Source: Ruminococcaceae bacterium UBA7135
GTDB taxonomy: Bacteria; Bacillota; Clostridia; Oscillospirales; Ruminococcaceae
Direction of reading: 5' to 3'
NCBI GenBank assembly: GCA_002492075.1
Contig: DKXD01000016.1
Span: 1-17,529 of the forward strand
Length of the DNA: 17,529 nt
Shown: in pieces, positions 14,691 to 17,529 of the stretch
Layout of the letters: every line of letters begins with the position of its first letter
Numbering within the stretch: the stretch's first letter is position 1
Notes under the pieces: model-generated
What the model saw: only the letters and a program-made list of their open reading frames with translations
The model's database searches: none
What the model was told of the DNA's origin: nothing
Position numbers and translations under genes: made by a program

Positions 14691-15789
14691 TCTCATCGCT
14701 GCAGCTGGTAAAATTTCCCTTAAATAACGCATATCTTGTGATCTTGCGGTAACGCGGCGAGCTTTTCGCGATATTAACGATATCGACAGCACTTTTCCAA
14801 TCATCGGCGTTTCCGCCGTTATTCATAAATTCGCACCACTGATGATAATCGGAAATTATTTCCTGTGCGGCGTTTTCGTCTATGGTCGTGAGATAATAAT
14901 CGTTTGTGTAATCGTCCTTTTCCTCGGAGAATACACGCTCGAAAACGCAGTGTTCGCCGTTGAATGTGCAAAGCCCCAACAACGGACCGTCCCACCAATT
15001 ATTCATCGTCAGAACCTTGTACATGGCAAGTCCGCTTATAAATTCCGCCAGACCCAGTGCTATATCGAAATGCCCCGCGTCGTGCTGTGTGCCTTCAAGC
15101 TCTTCGTCCTCGTGACGCTTGTCCCATTCGGGAGCGTCCAGCAGATCGCCGCTTGTAAAGAACGTGTAAAGCTCCAATCCGCGGAAGTCGCACATAGCCT
15201 GAAGCGCGGCACATTCCATTTCCACGGAAATACAACCGTCCGCTTTACGCTTTTTGAAATTGTTTTCCGTTTCGCGGTAAAACGCGTCGGTAGTCCAAGT
15301 TAAGCCCTTGACAAAGGGAATACCGCTTATTTCCATAAACCGTGTGACTGCTTGATGATTTCTCACTGTGATGTAGTCGGCGGCGGGGGCGTAGTGGTAT
15401 GAGGTTCCCTCGTCGCGGTAGGCGGCGGTGGGTATCATAACTTTTCCGTGAGCTATTTCCTTATCAAGACAGCCTGCGCCGCCAAAAACTATGTACTTTT
15501 TCGTTTTTATTGCGGCGAGCGAATCTTCTATCGTTCCTACACAGGCGGGTGCGCCGATCATTGTCTTGAAAAACGCAAACCGCCGTCCGTTATGCTCCAG
15601 CAGATAAACGGGAGTTGAACGTGTAGCACAGTTAAACTCTCCGATTTGGGTACAGTTATGATTTTGCAGCACGGCTAGTTCGATTTTGTCCGAGAACGTT
15701 ACGATACACGCATCGACCTCGGGCGCGCTTTCGTTTATGAACGGCTCTATTATCACCTTGGATTTATCGTCAAAGCTGTCTGTTATCAT
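14662..15789 (-). CDS. Nucleoside phosphorylase-like protein with an extra C-terminal domain
   Basis: A 375-residue protein. Residues about 25-255 match the PNP/uridine phosphorylase family: GAPACVGTIEDSLA (phosphate site, 79-92), GGAG (103-106), RDEGTSYHY (125-133), the nucleoside-binding VEMECAAL (189-196) and SGD (213-215). The family splits nucleosides with phosphate. Residues about 262-375, starting at NNWWDGPLLGLCTFNGEH, are an added domain I cannot name. The start is placed at MITDS because AAGGAG at 15798-15803 is 8 bases upstream; an earlier in-frame ATG has no such site. It overlaps the HAD gene by 20 bases, so the pair is likely translated together. Uridine, purine or another nucleoside could be the substrate. 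Confidence 0.82.
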   Translation of the reverse strand: MITDSFDDKSKVIIEPFINESAPEVDACIVTFSDKIELAVLQNHNCTQIGEFNCATRSTPVYLLEHNGRRFAFFKTMIGAPACVGTIEDSLAAIKTKKYIVFGGAGCLDKEIAHGKVMIPTAAYRDEGTSYHYAPAADYITVRNHQAVTRFMEISGIPFVKGLTWTTDAFYRETENNFKKRKADGCISVEMECAALQAMCDFRGLELYTFFTSGDLLDAPEWDKRHEDEELEGTQHDAGHFDIALGLAEFISGLAMYKVLTMNNWWDGPLLGLCTFNGEHCVFERVFSEEKDDYTNDYYLTTIDENAAQEIISDYHQWCEFMNNGGNADDWKSAVDIVNIAKSSPRYRKITRYALFKGNFTSCSDEIKDYFVQWC

Positions 15790-16273
15790 GGTTTCTTCTC
15801 CTTTCGGCGGCGCGTATCTCCTCAATGCGCTTAATTATCTTTTCGGTCCATTGCCCGTCCTCCGCGCCGACTATAAGAACGCGAAAGCCGTAGGTGTCGC
15901 CGTTCTGCTTGACTGAGATATCGTCGTCGATATGAAGATCAATTCGGTATTTCCCCGGGTATTTTGACGGAAGAGCTTCTCCGCTGTTCTTTTGGACTTC
16001 GCGGGCGTGGCGCTCTCCGTTTACGATTTCACAAAGCCGTATTCCATAGCACCTGAAAAGCCCTCGAATGTAGCGCTCCGAGCGAAAAGAAGTGGTGTAT
16101 ATCCACGCTTCTATGCCGTTTTCTTTAAGGTATTTAAACAGCGCGATCGTTCCGAGCCGCAGACGCTCCCGATACAGTTTGCCGAAAGGGAAGGGGAGCG
16201 CCTTTTCTGTTGAGAACTTCGCGGGATTGACGAATAAGGTGTCGTCCAAGTCAAATGATACTCGCATAATCAT
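15770..16273 (-). CDS. HAD-like phosphatase
   Basis: A 167-residue protein with a HAD-superfamily opening: FDLDDTLF (nucleophile D8, acid/base D10), motif II in YTTSFRSERY (T61 or S62) and an acidic motif IDLHIDDDIS (D116-D118). It has no large cap domain. HAD enzymes of this size dephosphorylate small molecules or nucleotides. Two ATGs lie two codons apart at the start with AGAGGT ahead, so the exact start may shift by 6 bases. Its end overlaps the phosphorylase gene, which suggests a joint step in nucleotide or sugar-phosphate salvage. The substrate is not known. Confidence 0.75.
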   Translation of the reverse strand: MIMRVSFDLDDTLFVNPAKFSTEKALPFPFGKLYRERLRLGTIALFKYLKENGIEAWIYTTSFRSERYIRGLFRCYGIRLCEIVNGERHAREVQKNSGEALPSKYPGKYRIDLHIDDDISVKQNGDTYGFRVLIVGAEDGQWTEKIIKRIEEIRAAERRRNHDNRQL

Positions 16274-16344
16274 CTAACCTCTTTTGTATATCAAAAATCT
16301 TCCCATTCACTCCCGAAAACCTTGATAAGCCGTTCCTTGTTCAC

Positions 16345-17142
16345 TCAATTATAGGCTCGCCACATATTTATCGGATATCCCCACTCGCTGAATTGCAGGC
16401 ACTTGATGTCCCAATAGCCCACAAACTTTTCCTCGAGAGCGGGCGCTTTTCTGTCGGTAAGAACGCCGCATACTCCCAAAGTCGTAAGCAGTTTTTCCAT
16501 TTCGTAGGAGTTGGTCTTTAGTATTTTTTCGTGAATAGCGGCTTTTTGAAGCTTTGCCGCTCTGTCGCGCCATTCCAGCGTTTTCACACATCCGAGTATT
16601 CTTTTGAGTATCTTGCGATCCTCGGAGCAGGGCGTTACGGGTGGCAGCTTTAGAAACTGTTCCAAGTCGAACAGTGCATAGTTCAGCCCCATATCGGCAA
16701 AACCGCCGAATTGGTATCTGATGTAGTTGAAGTAGTTTGGCGCATATTGCATATCCAAAATGTATTTTAGACTGCTTTCTTGCGGCGGGGTTTTCCATTG
16801 CTGCCACCCGCATACTTCGCAGCTGCCGTATTTGTTCGGAGAGAATTGGTGCGGCGGTATCGCTATGGCAGTGTAGTAGCTTCCCAGCGCAGAGCGGTAT
16901 TCCAAGCGTCTTGTCGATAGACTGTATAAAAACGCATTACCGACTGTCTCGGGTGTTATTTTCGAGAGCGCGTCCGCAAGACGTTCCATAGCTTCATCGT
17001 GGGTTATCTGTGTGGGAAAGTCAAACATATATCCTTCGGCTTTGGCAAATTCGAAATTTGCAATTTGCTTATCGGTGAACTGTTCGTTATCGCCTGAACG
17101 GTAAAAGTCCTTTAGAATTTTCAGACCCTTATTAACAGACAT
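16345..17142 (-). CDS. Protein of unknown function, 265 residues
   Basis: I do not recognise this family. The protein appears soluble, with no signal peptide or membrane segment. It has many aromatics and a single CxxC (C108, C111, in CEVCGWQQW) that could bind metal with other residues or be part of a loop. Other cysteines are scattered (near 172, 184 and 224). GGGAGT lies 7 bases before the ATG. It is 71 bases upstream of the HAD gene with no terminator between, so it may be read together with it. Confidence 0.75.
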   Translation of the reverse strand: MSVNKGLKILKDFYRSGDNEQFTDKQIANFEFAKAEGYMFDFPTQITHDEAMERLADALSKITPETVGNAFLYSLSTRRLEYRSALGSYYTAIAIPPHQFSPNKYGSCEVCGWQQWKTPPQESSLKYILDMQYAPNYFNYIRYQFGGFADMGLNYALFDLEQFLKLPPVTPCSEDRKILKRILGCVKTLEWRDRAAKLQKAAIHEKILKTNSYEMEKLLTTLGVCGVLTDRKAPALEEKFVGYWDIKCLQFSEWGYPINMWRAYN

Positions 17143-17183
17143 AATGGTACTCCCATAATTCGATTGAATAGTATATGCTTACG

Positions 17184-17220
17184 AAAAACGCCGTTTTGAT
17201 CGTTGTTGACCAAAACGGCG
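17184..17220 (-). terminator. Intrinsic terminator after the small lipoprotein
   Basis: A 10-bp stem, CGCCGTTTTG (17189-17198) and CAAAACGGCG (17211-17220), with a 12-base loop, is followed on the minus strand by TTTTT (17184-17188). It lies 18 bases after the lipoprotein stop. Confidence 0.85.
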
Positions 17221-17238
17221 CACATTTGGCTCGTGTAA

Positions 17239-17436
17239 TTACGATCCAAGATTTCCGGCGAGCTTCAGGCAATCACCGCAAATGGAAATTTCAACATCTC
17301 CCAGCTTTGTGGTCGAGCCGCCGCTTGAGAACTCCTTGCCGCAGATAGAGCAGGTTTTCTTACCGCAAGCGGTAAGCGAAAATGCGAGCGCAGCGACAAC
17401 AGCGACAGCGCCGATTTTTTTAAGTATTCTCTTCAT
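17239..17436 (-). CDS. Small zinc-ribbon lipoprotein
   Basis: A 65-residue protein. Lys/Arg-rich residues 1-8 and a hydrophobic stretch end in the lipobox LTAC (C24), so it should be a lipid-anchored exported protein. The mature part has only about 41 residues, with two CxxC pairs (C29/C32 in CSIC and C53/C56 in CGDC), the pattern of a tiny zinc ribbon. I start it at MKRIL because GGAGGAA at 17442-17448 is 5 bases upstream. It has its own consensus promoter and terminator and is therefore a single-gene unit. Function is unknown; metal binding outside the membrane is likely. Confidence 0.75.
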   Translation of the reverse strand: MKRILKKIGAVAVVAALAFSLTACGKKTCSICGKEFSSGGSTTKLGDVEISICGDCLKLAGNLGS

Positions 17437-17441
17437 ATATG

Positions 17442-17448
17442 TTCCTCC
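17442..17448 (-). promoter_or_regulatory. Ribosome binding site fixing the small lipoprotein start
   Basis: GGAGGAA on the minus strand, 5 bases before the ATG at 17434-17436, picks the 65-residue form over a 75-residue reading frame. Confidence 0.7.
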
Positions 17449-17486
17449 ATTTTTTGTAATTTTCAAAAAACTTTCATTACTTTTTC

Positions 17487-17515
17487 ATTATACCATAATT
17501 TTTTGAATATGTCAA
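17487..17515 (-). promoter_or_regulatory. Consensus promoter for the small lipoprotein
   Basis: TTGACA (17510-17515) and TATAAT (17487-17492) on the minus strand are both perfect and spaced by 17 bases, so strong sigma-A-type expression is expected. Confidence 0.85.
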
Positions 17516-17529
17516 GAGGAAAAATAATA

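Overview
The window reads as chromosome of an anaerobic, fermentative clostridial (Firmicutes) bacterium, most like Ruminococcus or a relative in the Oscillospiraceae/Ruminococcaceae. The grounds are [FeFe]-hydrogenases, a fused AdhE, strong AAGGAG-type ribosome sites, consensus TTGACA/TATAAT promoters, a Rex-type operator and very close gene packing. The species call is inference. No tRNA, rRNA, transposase, phage gene or CRISPR array was seen.

Layout. (1) 1-1328, plus strand: a TetR-type regulator overlapping a CPBP-family membrane protease gene, with a palindromic operator candidate at the left edge and a two-way terminator at 1334-1379. (2) 1381-9679, minus strand, in transcription order: adhE, a small APH-fold kinase, a [2Fe-2S] thioredoxin-like ferredoxin, a PAS-containing sensor-type [FeFe]-hydrogenase (hydS), a PP2C/SpoIIE-type phosphatase, and a second [FeFe]-hydrogenase (hydA, group B-like). 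(3) 9680-9990: adhE control region with a promoter, a Rex-like operator over its -10 box, a long AT-rich dyad over its -35 box, and a leader of about 200 nt. (4) 9991-13644, minus strand: ilvB, ilvN, a frame-broken lipoprotein and a LysR regulator. (5) 13645-13965: divergent region between ilvB and a split TauE/TSUP permease. (6) 13966-14690, plus strand: two half-size TSUP proteins joined by an ATGA overlap. (7) 14662-17436, minus strand: a nucleoside-phosphorylase fusion protein, a HAD-like phosphatase, an unknown 265-residue protein and a tiny zinc-ribbon lipoprotein.

How the genes fit together. The centre looks like a hydrogen-responsive redox switch. HydS would sense H2 through an H-cluster and pass the state through its PAS and helical tail. 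The phosphatase, whose start codon lies inside the end of hydS, and the small kinase are the natural output pair. AdhE (acetyl-CoA to ethanol, consuming NADH) and HydA (H2 production or uptake) are the metabolic outputs that matter when H2 is high. A similar cluster (hydA2, hydS, acetaldehyde/ethanol dehydrogenase, kinase, phosphatase, redox repressor) was reported in Ruminococcus albus 7 (Zheng et al. 2014, recalled from memory). The module is therefore not wholly new, but its signalling chemistry and phosphorylated target are, as far as I know, unresolved. No rex gene is in the window, yet adhE carries a Rex-like site. No hydrogenase maturation genes (hydE, hydF, hydG) are present and they must lie elsewhere.
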